NCBI GenBank assembly: GCA_018398805.1
Contig: JAGFBZ010000718.1
Location: 186,001-250,000, forward strand
Origin: Hirundichthys speculiger
Taxonomy: Eukaryota > Chordata > Actinopteri > Beloniformes > Exocoetidae
DNA length: 64,000 bases
Reading direction: 5' to 3'
Shown here: in pieces, positions 44,728-56,161 of the stretch
Numbering within the stretch: position 1 is the stretch's first letter
Layout of the letters: each line of letters begins with the position of its first letter
Notes under the pieces: generated by a model
The model's database searches: none
Told to the model about the DNA's origin: nothing
The model's input: the letters and a program-made list of their open reading frames with translations, nothing else
Translations under genes and position numbers: made by a program

Positions 44728-46772
44728 TAGTGATCGACCGATATGGGTTTTTCAGGACCGATAGCGATACCGATTATTAGTAGTTAGAGGAGGCTGATAA
44801 CCGATATTTGGAGCTGATATTCATTTGGAGTAAAAGTGTAAAAATTGGCCTAAAAAAATTGAATAATGCAAACACTAAACTTCACTGAAATGCCTAAAAC
44901 ATGCTCATTGAATCACACAAATAGAAAATAATAGCTCCAGAAGTGCCTGAATTTCCTACACTCTCATAAAGTTGAATAAAAGGTTAAATAAATAGCTCTC
45001 TGAAATTACAGAAAATACAGTAAAATTTAAATATAACTACAATGACTTGTCTTTGTTTTAAGTTCAAACACAACAAAAATACAGGGAGTTCTCAGGCTCA
45101 GCAGCACCTCTTGTCACATTAAATAAAAACTTAGATAATAGCTCCCTAAATTTTTTCACAATAAATAAAATAAAATTTCAGTATAACTGAAATAATTTAA
45201 CTTTGTTTTAACTTGAAACAAAAACAAAAAGTGCAGGAGTTCTCAGGTTCAGCATTATCTCTAGTAAATGCAAATAAAAACTTGTTTCCAGAGATTTTAT
45301 AAAGTAGTAGTATATAAAACAGCAGCATTTAGGATGCCTTAAGTTGATTTCATTATCAAATGTTATATTTTACCATGCGATAGCAAGGACCCTGTCATTC
45401 AAAACTGTGTTGCTACATTATTAATGATTACTATGACAAAGGCTACATAAAAAAGTATAATAGTTGTTATGAGTGCAGTTAAACTCCTGACAGGACACAA
45501 ACAGCCTTTCGGGTTTTAATGAGCTCACACAGTATTTAAAATGTTCCACCACTTTGTTCAGATGAATCATTTCTGAATTTTACTCTCATCTTCCCGTTCA
45601 TTTCAGATCATAGGACCAGAAAGCTCATAGCAACATTAGTATTTGTGAGTTGTAGAGTTTTTCACGTGACTTTAACTACATACTAATCTCCACATTACAT
45701 ACCGTGATTTCCTATTGAGCGCACCTGAATATTCGGATCTCAAAATAAATACGTGCAGTAGCTCTGGTTACTTCTCTGATCGACAGATCGATTGTCTTTA
45801 ATTTAAAAGCTAAATCATATGCATTTCTTCGTGTGTTTTCCATGATGAGGGTGTGTGCATGAAGCACAAAATGACTGATCTGAAGAATTTAGTGTGAGTG
45901 TGTTTGATTTAATTGAACAGTTTCATTGGTCCACTGTGACCGGTTCGGTAATTTCATTCTAACTGGGATAAACGTACTGACGGCATGAAGCTGGCCCATA
46001 GAAATCTTTACATCAGCCACATCGTTGTATAAGATGTAGGGTTTAAAGCGTGAGAAAAAGTAACGGCTTACTGTCCGGAAAGTACGGTGTATTTCCCCCG
46101 TTGCTAATACATAGTCTGCAGAGCGTTTAGAGCCAGATCGACAAACTAATTTTATGGTAAAAGCTAAGCAGCCTCCACCTTAGCGCTCCCTAAAACAAGT
46201 GAACTCAGTTTTTTATGCGCTCTCTTAATCACACACACATGCTTTTCTATCATGAACTGTTTCCATGTTGATATTATCAGCAGTCTTCTTTTAAATAATT
46301 CACAGACATGTTGGGACGTAATACGAGTTAGCAGAGCTGGCGCTAAGGTTTACTCTGCTCTTACGTTATTCTGCTGCTCACTGTAACGTTAGTAGTAGTT
46401 GTGAGATGCAGAGTACTGGGTTGTTCATTACAATTTCGGAAGAGCTTTCTGCATTTGCCTTTGACACGTGTTTTCTGTCGGGAGCTTCTCACACAAGAAA
46501 ACTTTCCCTCTCACTCTCCCGTGTTTGTGATGATAGCTTCTTGTTCGGAGGCTCCGCCTCTGCCGCTCAACCAATCAGAGGACGAGGTGAATAATGCAGG
46601 AGACAGCAGACAGGAGAGAGGGGCGCGGCTGCATCTGAGCCAGAATAACCCAGTTTTAAATTGATTTCTTCATATCGGCCGGTCGGATTAAAAAAAGGCC
46701 GATGCCGATATAAGTCAAATTTCCAAATATCGGCACCGATAATCGGCCCGACCGATAATCGGTCGATCACTA
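44728..46772. mobile_element. 2.0-kb non-autonomous hAT with perfect 8-bp duplication
   Basis: The ends are TAGTGATCGACCGATA and TATCGGTCGATCACTA-like, extended by further CCGATA/TATCGG inverted motifs. The flanking duplication is GTAAGAAG at 44720-44727 and 46773-46780. No transposase frame is found in 2045 bp; the interior is AT-rich. The exact duplication suggests a fairly recent insertion. Confidence 0.93.
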
Positions 46773-46850
46773 GTAAGAAGGCTAGGCTAACGGTATGTAA
46801 TGACAGCAATGCTTTATTTTGCTTTCCTTGTCTCCTTTTTCAAACCTCTG

Positions 46851-46937
46851 GATCAGACCCAGCATGGCAATGTCACTCAGCAGCTGGCCAAGAAACGGCG
46901 CACAATTCCTGGTGAGCTGCAGAGGGTTGCTCAAGAG
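46851..46937 (+). pseudogene. ZMYM1-like (hAT-derived) exon fragment, upstream
   Basis: The frame reads NVTQQLAKKRRTIPGELQ ending in QE, followed by the donor GAG/GTGAGA in phase 0. It joins in frame to the exon at 48168, giving QE-VCDHTPRR. The sequence is of the kind found in zinc-finger MYM-type protein 1-like genes, which derive from hAT transposases. The exon's upstream border is not determined. Confidence 0.5.
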
Positions 46938-48167
46938 GTGAGATGAAACTTAAATGTGTGTGTGTGTGTGTGTGTGAGTGTGTTTTTAACATAATTTTAA
47001 ATTGTTATAGTAGTACTATATTGTGCAGAAAAGTGGCCAACACCCCTATACATAGAGCCCTAGAAAATATAGTAATCTAGGTTTATAGTGTTGGAATCAT
47101 TTGCATTCTCCCCATTAATTAAATATGTATTAAACAACAGATTTATATTATTATATATTAGAGCTGCAGCCAACAATTATTTTCATTGTTTTTTCATTTG
47201 TAAATTGTTTTCTTGACTATTCAATTATTTGTTTGGTCCCTAAAATGTCAGAAAATTGTGCAAAAAATATTAATCAGTGTTTACAAAAGCCCAAGATGAT
47301 GTTGAACAAAACCTAAAGATATTTGATTTACTGTCAAAAACAAGTAAATAGAACCAGAAAATATTCACGTTTAAGATGCTGGAATCAGAGAACTACATTT
47401 TCTTTCTTTCTTTACTCAAAACAATTGATATTAAAATAGTTGGTGATTCATATAATAATTGATACGTTGTTGCTGCGTAATATATAAAATATTTCCTGAA
47501 ATAAAATCCATAGTCAAGTAAAAACCAGAATCCAAGTGATGGCTGGCAAAAGCCAAGGATGGATAAACTCCTAGTGGCTGTCATATTATGAACATGCACT
47601 TTCCATTGAGATAAGTGACGGGAACTCCCTCTGCACAGCCAGTTTCAGGAATCAGGTGCTGGTCGGCCGCAGGAACATCTGAAGTCAGAACATCAACATA
47701 GACCACCGCGTTTTCACCCGTGGCTTCTTCAGGTTCGCTCAGCAGAAACACAGAAACACACACTCACAGGTGTGTTAAATACAAGGGGGTCACATGACCC
47801 TTTTTCAATCACAGTTATTCCATTTTTCTTTTTCCGATATTTTTTCTTTAACATTCATCAAAGGCATTCTCAAAACATTTTTCAATGTATCCAAAAATAT
47901 AATATATACATACAAAAATACATAGATCAAAAAGCAAGAATAAGAAAGAGTTACAAGTGTTACAAAAATAATATGTAACTTTGCCTGTACCGTTATGTAG
48001 ATCACTAAAGTACAGATCAAAAGGAGTGGACTGGACCGGTCCTACTTCTGTCCCTCTCCACTATTCGACAAAAAAAAGGGGGGGCAGGGAAGTGACACAG
48101 GGCCTAGTGGCTCACCTCTCCCTATGTCCATTGATTGTATTTTGATTATAATTTTAATTTGTTTTAG
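46938..48167 (+). other. intron of ZMYM1-like remnant
   Basis: GT microsatellite at about 46956-46977. A minus-strand open frame at 47581-47763 has no recognisable domain. A G-run near 48079-48085. The acceptor TTTTAG ends at 48167. Confidence 0.4.
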
Positions 48168-48512
48168 GTTTGTGACCACACACCGCGGCGGTTCTCCTTC
48201 ACCAAACACCTGATCAGTACAACACTGCTGCTGGGGGAAAAATTCCATGAGTACAACAGCACTTTCCCTGAAGCAGCGCTTAACACCAGTGTAGAGGCGT
48301 ACCCAATGCTGAACAAGAGTAAGCTGAAAACTGAACTGTCAATCATCCACAGCAATGATGAGCTCAAGAACTGCAGTGGTGCTGTAGCTCTGTATCAGCT
48401 CTTCATGAAGAACAATCTTCATGACACCTTCTCAGAGACTGTGGCTCTGCTGAAGATGCTCATCACAACTCCCATAATTTGTCACTTTATCCTCTGGAGG
48501 TCGTGTTCTTAG
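48168..48512 (+). pseudogene. ZMYM1-like protein fragment with broken hAT dimerisation domain
   Basis: 115 codons including the stop, containing FPEAALNTSVEAYPMLNKSK, LKTELSIIHSNDELKNCSG and FSETVALLKMLITTP. These match the start of the hAT C-terminal dimerisation (hATC) region of ZMYM1-like proteins. The usual continuation after LITTP is absent: homology stops near 48472 and a TAG follows at 48510-48512. The break point is abrupt, so the fragment is a truncated relic. Confidence 0.65.
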
Positions 48513-48770
48513 GAGGTCCTTTTTTGCAGACTTCTCCACATGGTTCAGCTCTATCACCTCTCCCACAAAAATGGCCTCATTTGTTCTTATGTCATTTCAC
48601 AATCTGGAGAAAAAAAAATGGATCCACATTAATAGAAGAACACAACTGCTGGACAATTGCTAAAATGTAAATGTTCCCTTCAAGTAGCTCTACTTTGTTA
48701 CGTTATGGATTATAGATTTCCAAGACATTTTTGGTATCGTGTATTTATATTTACATACTGTTCAATCAAT

Positions 48771-48987
<217 letters not shown>

Positions 48988-48988
<1 letters not shown>

Positions 48989-51550
48989 GGTAAAATGCAC
49001 TGATAACTGGCAAAGATGGCAGCAACTTAACAGATTGTAACAAAACACTGTCTGTCAGGAAAGACACACTAGAAACTAAGACAAGCATTTAATTGTAGCA
49101 CAAATGATCAAACTGTGAAATGTGACTTCCTGTCTTGTTTTGAATTGAGTTATGATAGTTTGGTTTGATATATGTACAGGCTGTTCCACAATGATACGGT
49201 GTTGCCTGAGGGCAATAAACTTATGGAAAAAGTTAATTTTTTAATATTGTGTCATTTCAAATGGCATGAATAAACAAATGTATTCAAATTTTAAACAGTC
49301 TCTCTATTTTTTCAGTCTTTACAACTATGGCAGTGTTACTTTATGGCTATAACCTAAAATATTTATTGAAAATTTAAAAAAATGTTTACTTGATCTATTT
49401 CAAGAGAAAACATTTTATTTTATTTTGTTATGTTATATTTTATTATAATATGTTATTCAGCTCAGCAAAAACAGAAACAGGCATTTTTAAAAAATAAATA
49501 TATATTGATATTAATGTACGTATATCGATATCGTACTACATTTGCTTCTTGGTTTTTGGTTTTTGCTTTGTGAGGCTCCTCTCCTTTAGACAAATGGAGA
49601 ATTAGATGACTTTACATCTGTGTGCCTCTCAGATCATCTTTCAGTGCTCAAATCAACACTGACACTCACACTCATGTCTCATTTTCCAAAATTAACTTTC
49701 TGATCTTTTCTTTCAGGCATTTCAACAGTTTCTGGCATAAACACCAACATACTTAAATTCCTCCACTTGAGGCAACAGCTCAGCCCAAACCCTGACCCCG
49801 CCCCACAACATTCAGAGACTTGAGAAACTCAGGGGAGACTTTTTTGGCAGGTTCTTCTGCCAGAAGTTCACAGAAAACTCAAACTTAGTCCGACAACAGA
49901 ACACCACCGGATTCAGATCCTCCCAATCACACCATGAACATTTTAGCACCGTCCGTATGTAAGGCACCAAACATAGGTAGAACTAGAAAAGCAGACCTCC
50001 ACCAAGCAGCTCGTCTATCTGAAATGATAAAGAATCCTTTTAAAAATTCCTGGATCCAGAAAGTGATCCGGAACGGCTGATCTATTTGATAGTGTCGGTG
50101 TTTCTGCTACGACTGATGGTGCGTTCAGGTGTACTCGTAAATTTGAAATTTAAAGACGGAAAAGCATTGAAATTTAGCATCAACCAGGGGTTTTCGTTTA
50201 ATTTCATTAACTGTTATTTGTTGTTGTTGTTGTTTTCATATTCCATGTTCCATGGCGTCCCAGTTTTTAAACTGGGAAGCGCTCAGTTCTGAGGTTATGT
50301 TGTTCGGAGCTCAAAGTTCCGATTTCCAATGTAACTGTAACGCACCATTTCGACCCCGGGGTCCTAATGGGTGCTCGTGTCTGCCCGTTGCGGTAACCAT
50401 GGTGATCTTAAACAACGGTCTAACGACTGAGCTGGTGATCTTTCTAACACATTAAACCAGAGAAGACGGAGGAGAAAAATCACAGTGTTTATTTCAAGAA
50501 CTTCAAGATATCCTTTAGCCTGTTTTCCCAGGTGTGAAAAAAACTTGTTTTTTTTAATGTTGAGTAGCTAGTCATTTGGATTTACCTGAAGTAGGCTAAA
50601 TTTAAAATGGCGGCTGTAGGTGTTTATCTTTTAATCTAGTTAATTGTTATAATGGTAGTTTAGTAAGCAATAATTGTTAATTGAAATGATGAGATTTAAG
50701 ATGTTAACATTGTCCTCCTGGCCTGCTGCTAATCCCTGGTGGGGGCAACAATGAAAAAACAAAAAGCAATTACAGCGGGTTTTTTTTTTTTTTTCAAAAA
50801 ACGAGCAATTTAAGTATCATGTTGCCTGTTAACTTTCGCAGATGTGCCATTCACCAAGACAGACTTGACAACTGGACAGAAAAGATACCGCCCAGCAATA
50901 TGTTCAGGTAAATGAAAGGAGGAGAGATGTTTTTGGGACATATTGAGTCTGCTTATAGACGGTAAATTTGTTTGGCTGCAGAGGGGATTTTCTTTTTCTT
51001 ATCAATTTTGTTAATTGGAAAAAATACTTTTTATTTTTATTGTATGAATTTGTTTTTCAAGTTCTTATACTTTTGGTTTCATACATATTGTAATGTTTCT
51101 AATCATTTATATGAAGGCACAAGTGTGAATCATTTAAATTCTAATTTGTTATACATTTTTGAACATTCCCTTTTTGTTAGAAGTTACAGTTAAAGTTTCT
51201 GTAATCAGATTCTTTATTTTGCTGAGATCAGCAAATGTTTGAATGAAACATGCAGAAGACATTAAGTTTTTGAGCGTGATTAACATAGAAAACAGTTAGA
51301 AAACTCAGAATTCTAATGACAGCTCAGTCCCCCCCCAGTTTAAAAATCCTGTTTTTTTCCCCTTTTTTTCTGTGTCTATGAGCTGCAGCCAACCAGCCAA
51401 AGTGTGATCGGCTGGTCTCTATGAGTTATATATATATATATATATATATGCCACAGTATTGTGTTCAAGATGGAGCAAACACCAGTGAGAAAAAGCTTTG
51501 CTTTAAAAGTTCAGTGTCTGGGCAAATCTGATATTAAAAGACAGACTGTT
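48988..51550. other. unclassified, mostly intergenic sequence
   Basis: The segment 49745-49790 resembles, in reverse, the Rex3 stretch at 14763-14810 (shared TCCACTTGAGGCA-like sequence) and is probably an old RTE remnant. 50220-50460 is GC-richer without a recognised gene. A short TA run lies at about 51427-51450. Confidence 0.4.
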
Positions 51551-51832
51551 TCACAATTTGGGAGCAGAAACAGAAAATGCTCCATCAGCTCTGCTTTTTA
51601 GTTTAGATTTTGGAGCTGTGATCTCAGTTGATCTCAGTACTGGACCATGAAAGTTTGGAAGTTCAGACAAATAAGGTGGCTCCATACTGTTAAGACTCTT
51701 ATAAACAAACAATAAAATATTCAACTGGATCCTAAACTGGACAGGAAACCAGTGAAATGAAGTTAACACTGGAAGGATGTGACTGCATCTCTGTCTCTCT
51801 CTCTCTCCTCCCACATGCAGACACACACACAC
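51551..51832 (-). pseudogene. LINE (L2/CR1-like) C-terminal fragment, minus strand
   Basis: The minus-strand frame has LTSFHWFPVQFRIQLNILLF followed by VYKSLNSMEPPYLSEL and ADGAFSVSAPKL. This is the signature C-terminal end of L2/CR1-type reverse transcriptase proteins (LHWLPV...RI..KI..L.YK.L....P.YL..L). It is a decayed fragment. Confidence 0.7.
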
Positions 51833-51847
51833 ACACCGCCTCAGTGG

Positions 51848-51887
51848 TCACGTGATTTCTTGTAACTGTTGAGTTCAGTTCTGTGAA
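51848..51887 (+). promoter_or_regulatory. candidate promoter motifs upstream of second NLRC3-like gene
   Basis: A palindromic E-box TCACGTGA at 51848-51855 and a TTCTGTGAA sequence fitting the STAT-type TTCNNNGAA pattern at 51879-51887 lie just before the proposed first exon. Both motifs are short and could occur by chance. If real they suggest control by bHLH-ZIP factors and interferon-type signalling. Confidence 0.3.
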
Positions 51888-51946
51888 GAACCAGGAAATA
51901 CTGAGCTCAGAGAGCGTGTTGTTGATGGCGCAGCAGAAAAAAGCAG
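51888..51946 (+). other. probable 5' UTR exon of second NLRC3-like gene
   Basis: Ends at the donor GCAG/GTGAGA (GT at 51947). When joined to the acceptor at 53530/53531 it contains a short upstream frame starting ATGGCGCAGCAG at 51925 and ending at the TAG at 53569-53571, two codons before the main ATG. The start of this exon is not determined. Confidence 0.4.
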
Positions 51947-52431
51947 GTGAGAGTTTGTCTACATTTTACTTCTTCTTCTACTGTTGTAGTGTGTTAGTCA
52001 GACTTAAAACTAAATAGCTGAGCAAGGACCTGCTGAACCATTAGCTGAAGTTTGAGTGTTCTTGTTTGTGTACTTCATGAGGACCTGGTATAATTTTTAA
52101 ACTTCTTCGGACTAGTTTTCTTTGTGAGGAAAAGTCTGGTTCTATAGTCTGAATGTCATTTCTGGTTGAAAAAGAGCTGAGATGGAAGCTGAGATCAGGG
52201 TTGGTTAAGCTGTTACCAGCAAACGGAAGTCCATTTCCTCATTCGAACAACTGTACAAACATGTGTTTGTGACAGGGGTGCAGATAGGATTTTTAAACTG
52301 GGGGAAAAGTTTCAAAGGTTTTAGCCATAAACCTCAACTTTTCAATACAACACACCTTACAACAACCTAAAACACCTAACACACTAGATTGTGGGATTTC
52401 CAGAACACCATGAGTGTGTGTGTGCGTGTGT

Positions 52432-52462
<31 letters not shown>

Positions 52463-53530
52463 GGGGGGGGGGATAAATAAGTGACATCCCTAATTGAAAA
52501 CGCGTTTTCTATACCTTATTTCGTTTTCGTAGATACAAGTCTGATATTCACCGAGGAGCAGGGCAGGATATACAGAATAACGTTGGGGTGAAAAAATCAC
52601 TAAGACGTTTGACGCCCAATGTGTTAAATAACAGCTAAGAGACACAGGACAGCAGAGACCCATCCAATAATTTAAACCAGCCACCACAACAACCCCCCCA
52701 ATATCATATCATAATTATGTAAAATGAATGTTAGGTATTATAAACACGACAATGTGGTAGATTTTCTCAATGGCAGTAAAAAAGAAAAAAAAGTGACATC
52801 GATCTGCCCCCCCCGACCAAAAGAATGAAAATGTCTTCCCAACAGGAGGTATGATTATTGCTAGGGCTTCAGTGCCACCACTCACGAGTCAAATGTTGAA
52901 TGAACGAAAGTTAGTCCTACTCTCTGCTGTCCTGTGTCTCTTAGCTGTTATTTAACACATTGGGCACCAAACGTCTTAGTGATTTTTTCACGCCAACGTT
53001 ATCCTGTATGTCCTGCCCTGCTCCTCTGTGAATATCAGACTTGTATCTACGAAATAAGGTATAGAAAACGCGTTTTCAATTAGGGATGTCACTTATTTAT
53101 CCCCCCACCCACCCACACACACAGGCAGCTCTGCATACACTTCCCTTTATAATATTCGATGTCCAGCATCTTCTTTATTGACAAAAATAATATGAGCAAA
53201 TAAATAAATAACTTAAAAAAAAAATAACACGAGCATAATGCTGATATGTTTATAGAGCTGTGGCAGCTTCTTTGTTACAAGGAAAGCATTATTATTTGCT
53301 CCTGTGTCCTGAAAGAGTTATCTGACTGGTCACACTTCAGAAACTGTGTTAAAAAAAATGACAATAAATCACAAACTGAAGTTGATGCTTCAGAGGGAAA
53401 AACTGACATTTGCTTTCTCTGAACCTACCACTAATGAACGTAGAAGAAAAAGGATAAAGAGCAGAAGGTTGCAATCTTTGGTGTCTCTTCAATAAACTTG
53501 TTTCTCAAGTCTTTCATTCTGATCTCACAG
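51947..53530 (+). other. first intron of second NLRC3-like gene
   Basis: Holds GT repeats (about 52413-52445), a G-tract (about 52446-52472) and the large inverted repeat at 52471-53102. 53107-53530 is AT-rich with nothing recognised. Confidence 0.5.
52471..53102. repeat. large inverted repeat (188/182-bp arms, 262-bp spacer)
   Basis: Left arm 52471-52658 and right arm 52921-53102 are reverse complements at about 95% identity by eye, with a 6-bp indel. Both outer ends are GGATAAATAAGTGACATCCC in inverted orientation. G-rich and GT microsatellite sequence outside the left arm is mirrored by CCCCCCACCC and ACAC at the right. No transposase is present. It may be a foldback transposon or a palindrome from replication error. 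Confidence 0.88.
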
Positions 53531-53705
53531 TTGGAGCTTCTGGTTTATCTCTGAGCATGACTGAAGTCTAGAAGATGGATAGTAGTGGGAAGGAAGAGGA
53601 GAACAGACCAGAGTCTCCAGTATCCAGCTGTCTGTCTATGAAGAGTGACAGGTCCATAGATCATCCTCCATACTTCAGTGATGGACCTGGACCCTCAGAC
53701 ACAAA
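53531..53705 (+). CDS. second NLRC3-like gene, first coding exon (ATG at 53575)
   Basis: Acceptor CTCACAG at 53524-53530, donor AA/GTAAGA at 53706. Coding starts at ATG 53575, chosen because TAG at 53569-53571 closes the frame upstream. The N-terminus reads MDSSGKEEENRPESPVSSCL then SMKSDRSIDHPP and ends GPGPSDTK, a form typical of fish NLRC3-like proteins ahead of the RING and FISNA-NACHT parts. The region is acidic and Ser/Pro-rich, probably disordered. It ends in phase 2. Confidence 0.8.
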
Positions 53706-53955
53706 GTAAGAGAACTGTTGTTAACTGATCATATGACTCACCATGACTCACCTGGACACCCTGTTACTATATTATTTTTAGTTTTTAGTGCCTTGTTAAA
53801 GTGTCTTTGCTCTGTTGCGTGTTATGTAGTTTTTTTATTTTTAATTGTATATCACTTTTTTCAGCCTTGGCCTTTTTAAAAATGTGTTATTTAAAATAAA
53901 TTTGACCTTGACGTAGACTGATGTGATTTAAATAAGAGTATATCTGTGTTTGCAG

Positions 53956-54075
53956 AGGTTGGTACCACCCTCAGAGACCGGAGTTTCCAGTATCCAGCTG
54001 TCTGTCTATGAACAGTTACTGGTCCATAGATCCTCCTCCACTCTTCAGTCATGGACCTGGACCCTCAGACACAAA
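53956..54075 (+). CDS. second NLRC3-like gene, coding exon 2
   Basis: A 120-bp exon that keeps phase 2. In the continuing frame it reads GWYHPQRPEFPVSSCLSMNS and then SIDPPPLFSHGPGPSDTK. It is clearly a diverged copy of exon 1. Acceptor TTTGCAG, donor AA/GTAAGA. Both this intron and the previous one share the GACACCCTGTTACTATATTA stretch, so exon and intron were duplicated together. Confidence 0.7.
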
Positions 54076-54543
54076 GTAAGACAACTGTTTTTAACTGATT
54101 ATATGACTCACCATGACGTTGTTTTCTTTTGATGATTGTTTATTTCATGTTTTATTTTTTGTTTGTTTCCAAACATTCCTTTTTCCTTGTTCCTCTTTTT
54201 TTCTGTGGTCCTCAACCATGTGGTCCTGCTTGGTTCAGTGATCAGACTTTTGTTCAGGCTGAAAGCACCACTCCAGATTGGAGCAGGAGAGTCTGCAGCA
54301 GTTTGATCACTGCTGTACTTGTTAATTAACATATCAAACTACTATATGAAAGGTTTTACAATGTTGTTAAAAAAAATACATTAGATTACTACAATTTAAC
54401 ATAAGTTTTTTACATGAACAAAACAATCTGTTCCCGAGAACCTTTCATTGGGGCTGAGTTGAGATTTATTGGTTCTTTTTTTACTTTCATATAAAGATAA
54501 ATAAACATGTTAATCTTTTCTGTGTCCAGCTGTTTTCCAGCAG

Positions 54544-54960
54544 TTGAAGCCAGTCACTTTCTCCTATTTATCAGACACAGTTAAGCAAGTAGGTCTGCAA
54601 ACATCAGCTTGGACAGTATTCCTGCATTTCTTCTTTGTTTTTGAAACAGTTGTCTCCAGCGTTTTGACCTTGGTGAACACATCTCCAAGATCAGGTGTTG
54701 TTTCTGCTGATTTTAAATGTGCTGTTGTCCTTGTAGTTCTGAGATCCAGACTCAGACATAGAGGTGACTGGGCCTTTTCAGAGGCTGGTTTGGTTCTCTG
54801 GAACAGCTTACTGTTACAAATTAGAGCAGCCTGATCTGTTGCTACATTCAAATCTCTGCTCAAAATGTATTTCTGCTGGCTGGCTGGCTTTGAGATCAAC
54901 TTCAGCCTGGACACCCTGTTACTATATTATTTTTAGTTTTTAGTGACTTGTTCTAGTGTC
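54544..54960 (+). pseudogene. LINE (L2-type) 3' fragment in intron 2
   Basis: The frame at 54544-54834 ends with RGDWAFSEAGLVLWNSLLLQ, followed after a stop by a stretch encoding VATFKSLLKMYF. This is the usual L2/CR1 C-terminal pattern (AFS...P.LWNSLP...F K..LKTYLF). Its last part, from about 54805, is what recurs in each unit of the downstream mini-exon array. Confidence 0.7.
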
Positions 54961-55010
54961 TTTGCTTTGTTGCTTCTGATGTGGTTAATTATGTTGTTTT
55001 TTATTTTTAG

Positions 55011-55065
55011 GGTCCATAGATCATCCTCCACTCCTCAGTCATGGACCTGGACCCTCAGACACAAG
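55011..55065 (+). CDS. mini-exon copy 1 (+1 nt)
   Basis: 55 nt. The acceptor is TTTTTAG/GG, so this copy has one extra G compared with copies 2 and 3. Included in the transcript, it shifts the frame to one reading VHRSSSTPQSWTWTLRHK, which has no stop. The donor AAG/GTAAGA is intact. Confidence 0.55.
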
Positions 55066-55296
55066 GTAAGAGAACTGTTGTTAACTGTTAACAGCTTACT
55101 GTTACAAATTAGAGCAGCCTGATCTGTTGCTACATTCAAATCTCTGCTCAAAATGTATTTCTGCTGGCTGGCTTTGAGCTCAACTTCAGCCTGGAAACCC
55201 TGTCACCATATTATTTTTAGTTTTTGTGCCTTGTTCAAGTGTCTTTGTTCTGTTGCTTCTGATTTGTGTTAATTATGTTTTTTTTTTTATTTTTAG

Positions 55297-55350
55297 GTCC
55301 ATAGATCATCCTCCACTCCTCAGTCATGGACCTGGACCCTCAGACACAAG
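55297..55350 (+). CDS. mini-exon copy 2 (54 nt)
   Basis: 54 nt, frame-neutral. In the ancestral frame it encodes SIDHPPLLSHGPGPSDTR. After copy 1 it would be read in the shifted frame instead, also open. Splice sites are intact. Confidence 0.6.
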
Positions 55351-55581
55351 GTAAGAGAACTGTTGTTAACTGTTAACAGCTTACTGTTACAAATTAGAGC
55401 AGCCTGATCTGTTGCTACATTCAAATCTCTGCTCAAAATGTATTTCTGCTGGCTGGCTTTGAGCTCAACTTCAGCCTGGAAACCCTGTCACCATATTATT
55501 TTTAGTTTTTTGTGCCTTGTTCAAGTGTCTTTGTTCTGTTGCTTCTGATTTGTGTTAATTATGTTTTTTTTTTATTTTTAG

Positions 55582-55635
55582 GTCCATAGATCATCCTCCA
55601 CTCCTCAGTCATGGACCTGGACCCTCAGACACAAG
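55582..55635 (+). CDS. mini-exon copy 3 (54 nt)
   Basis: Identical in coding sequence to copy 2, frame-neutral, open in both the ancestral and the shifted frame. Splice sites are intact. Confidence 0.6.
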
Positions 55636-55864
55636 GTAAGAGAACTGTTGTTAACTGTTAACAGCTTACTGTTACAAATTAGAGCAGCCTGATCTGTTGC
55701 TACATTCAAATCTCTGCTCAAAATGTATTTCTGCTGGCTGGCTTTGAGCTCAACTTCAGCCTGGAAACCCTGTCACCATATTATTTTTAGTTTTTGTGCC
55801 TTGTTCAAGTGTCTTTGTTCTGTTGCTTCTGATTTGTGTTAATTATGTTGTTTTTTATTTTTAG

Positions 55865-55920
55865 GTCCATAGATCATCCTCCCCACTCCTCAGTCATGGA
55901 CCTGGACCCTCAGACACAAG
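55865..55920 (+). CDS. mini-exon copy 4 (+2 nt)
   Basis: 56 nt: two extra C in CCTCCCCACTCC. Entered in the shifted frame, it returns translation to the ancestral frame and reads LLSHGPGPSDTR. So it compensates for copy 1. Splice sites are intact. Confidence 0.55.
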
Positions 55921-56161
55921 GTAAGACAAACTGTTGTTAACTGTTAACAGCTTACTGTTACAAATTAGAGCAGCCTGATCTGTTGCTACATTCAAATCTC
56001 TGCTCAGAATGTATTTCTGCTGGCTGGCTGGCTTTGAGTTCAACTTCAGCCTGGAAACCCTGTCACTATATTATTCTTAGTTTTTTTGTGCCTTGTTCAA
56101 GTGTCTTTGCTCTGTTGCTTCTGATTTGTGTTAATTATATATTTTTTTTTTTTATTTTTAG

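Noticed and set aside
47581..47763. Minus-strand 60-residue frame (starting MCVSVFLLSEPEEATGENAV)
   Set aside because: The composition looks protein-like, but no family, splice partner or promoter could be identified, so it is noted only as intron content.
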